Part shown: piece after piece, positions 20,436-20,463 of the stretch
Numbering within the stretch: the first letter of the stretch is position 1
Layout of the letters: each line of letters starts with the position of its first letter
Virus record (IMG/VR): IMGVR_UViG_3300004770_000144
Location: 1 to 20,463 of that record
DNA length: 20,463 bases
Source of the DNA: a virus
Direction: 5' to 3' (one strand)
Notes under the pieces: model-generated
The model's input: only the letters and a program-made list of their open reading frames with translations
Databases searched by the model: none
Told to the model about the DNA's origin: nothing
Made by a program: the position numbers and the translations under genes

Positions 20436-20463
20436 TTACTGAATTTGAAAAATGGTTATTTCG
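20432..20463 (+). CDS. Start of a further gene, cut by the window edge
   Basis: An ATG overlaps the previous stop (ATGA) and the frame is open to the end of the window, reading MITEFEKWLF. This is too short to identify. It is listed because the coupled start fits the pattern of the other genes. Confidence 0.4.
   Translation, partial: MITEFEKWLF

Noticed and set aside
1-20463. tRNA genes, CRISPR arrays, insertion sequences, integrase or attachment sites
   Set aside because: Read through for cloverleaf-like ends, regularly spaced repeats, transposase motifs and integrase signatures; none was seen.

Overview
The window looks like a stretch of the genome of a large, AT-rich lytic tailed phage (Caudoviricetes). 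It is most similar in flavour to the T4-like myoviruses known from aquatic bacteria. Every credible gene is on the + strand, genes are small, and most neighbours overlap by 1 to 35 bases (ATGA, GTGA or TAATG junctions). No ribosomal, tRNA, integrase or bacterial housekeeping gene is visible. A T4-type RNase H, a SleB-type lysin and many short phage orphans support this. No capsid, tail or polymerase gene lies in the window, so the T4-like label and the host are inference.

Layout. Bases 2-2822: the 3' end of a GTP cyclohydrolase I gene (folE), then small unknown and membrane proteins, a phosphoribosyltransferase and a GIY-YIG-like protein. Bases 2863-4541: a clean sigma70-like promoter drives queD, a MazG-like gene and queE. 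With folE these supply most of the preQ0 (7-deazaguanine) pathway; queC is not in view. Bases 4538-7137: orphans, a DUF2452-like protein, a protein with a Lys/Ala/Pro-rich tail, and two tandem SGNH-hydrolase-like proteins. Bases 7158-10830: RNase H (5'-3' exonuclease) followed by small phage proteins, including a DUF3307-like membrane protein and a possible papain/transglutaminase-fold protein.

Bases 10909-15967: a membrane-anchored SleB-type cell wall hydrolase, an SF2 helicase, a methyltransferase-like protein that lacks the catalytic NPPY motif, and an SPPY-type DNA methyltransferase, closed by a strong intrinsic terminator. Bases 16081-16365: a 94-aa protein with its own promoter and terminator. 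Bases 16552-20259: a MoxR-type AAA+ ATPase, four small genes, and a metallopeptidase-like/VWA protein. The last two larger proteins resemble a chaperone-like MoxR/VWA pair. Two more short genes close the window, the last one cut by its edge.

The most striking signal not explained by genes is regulatory. Three promoters (before the lysin, the MoxR ATPase and the VWA gene) share GTTGT, then ACAGAC ending exactly 21 bases from the start of GTTGT, then a -10 box 17 or 18 bases later. This looks like a phage-specific, probably activator-dependent, promoter class and links the MoxR and VWA genes. The lysin promoter also sits inside an inverted repeat whose 3' arm covers the translation start region. 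This resembles the way T4 silences lysozyme translation from read-through transcripts.
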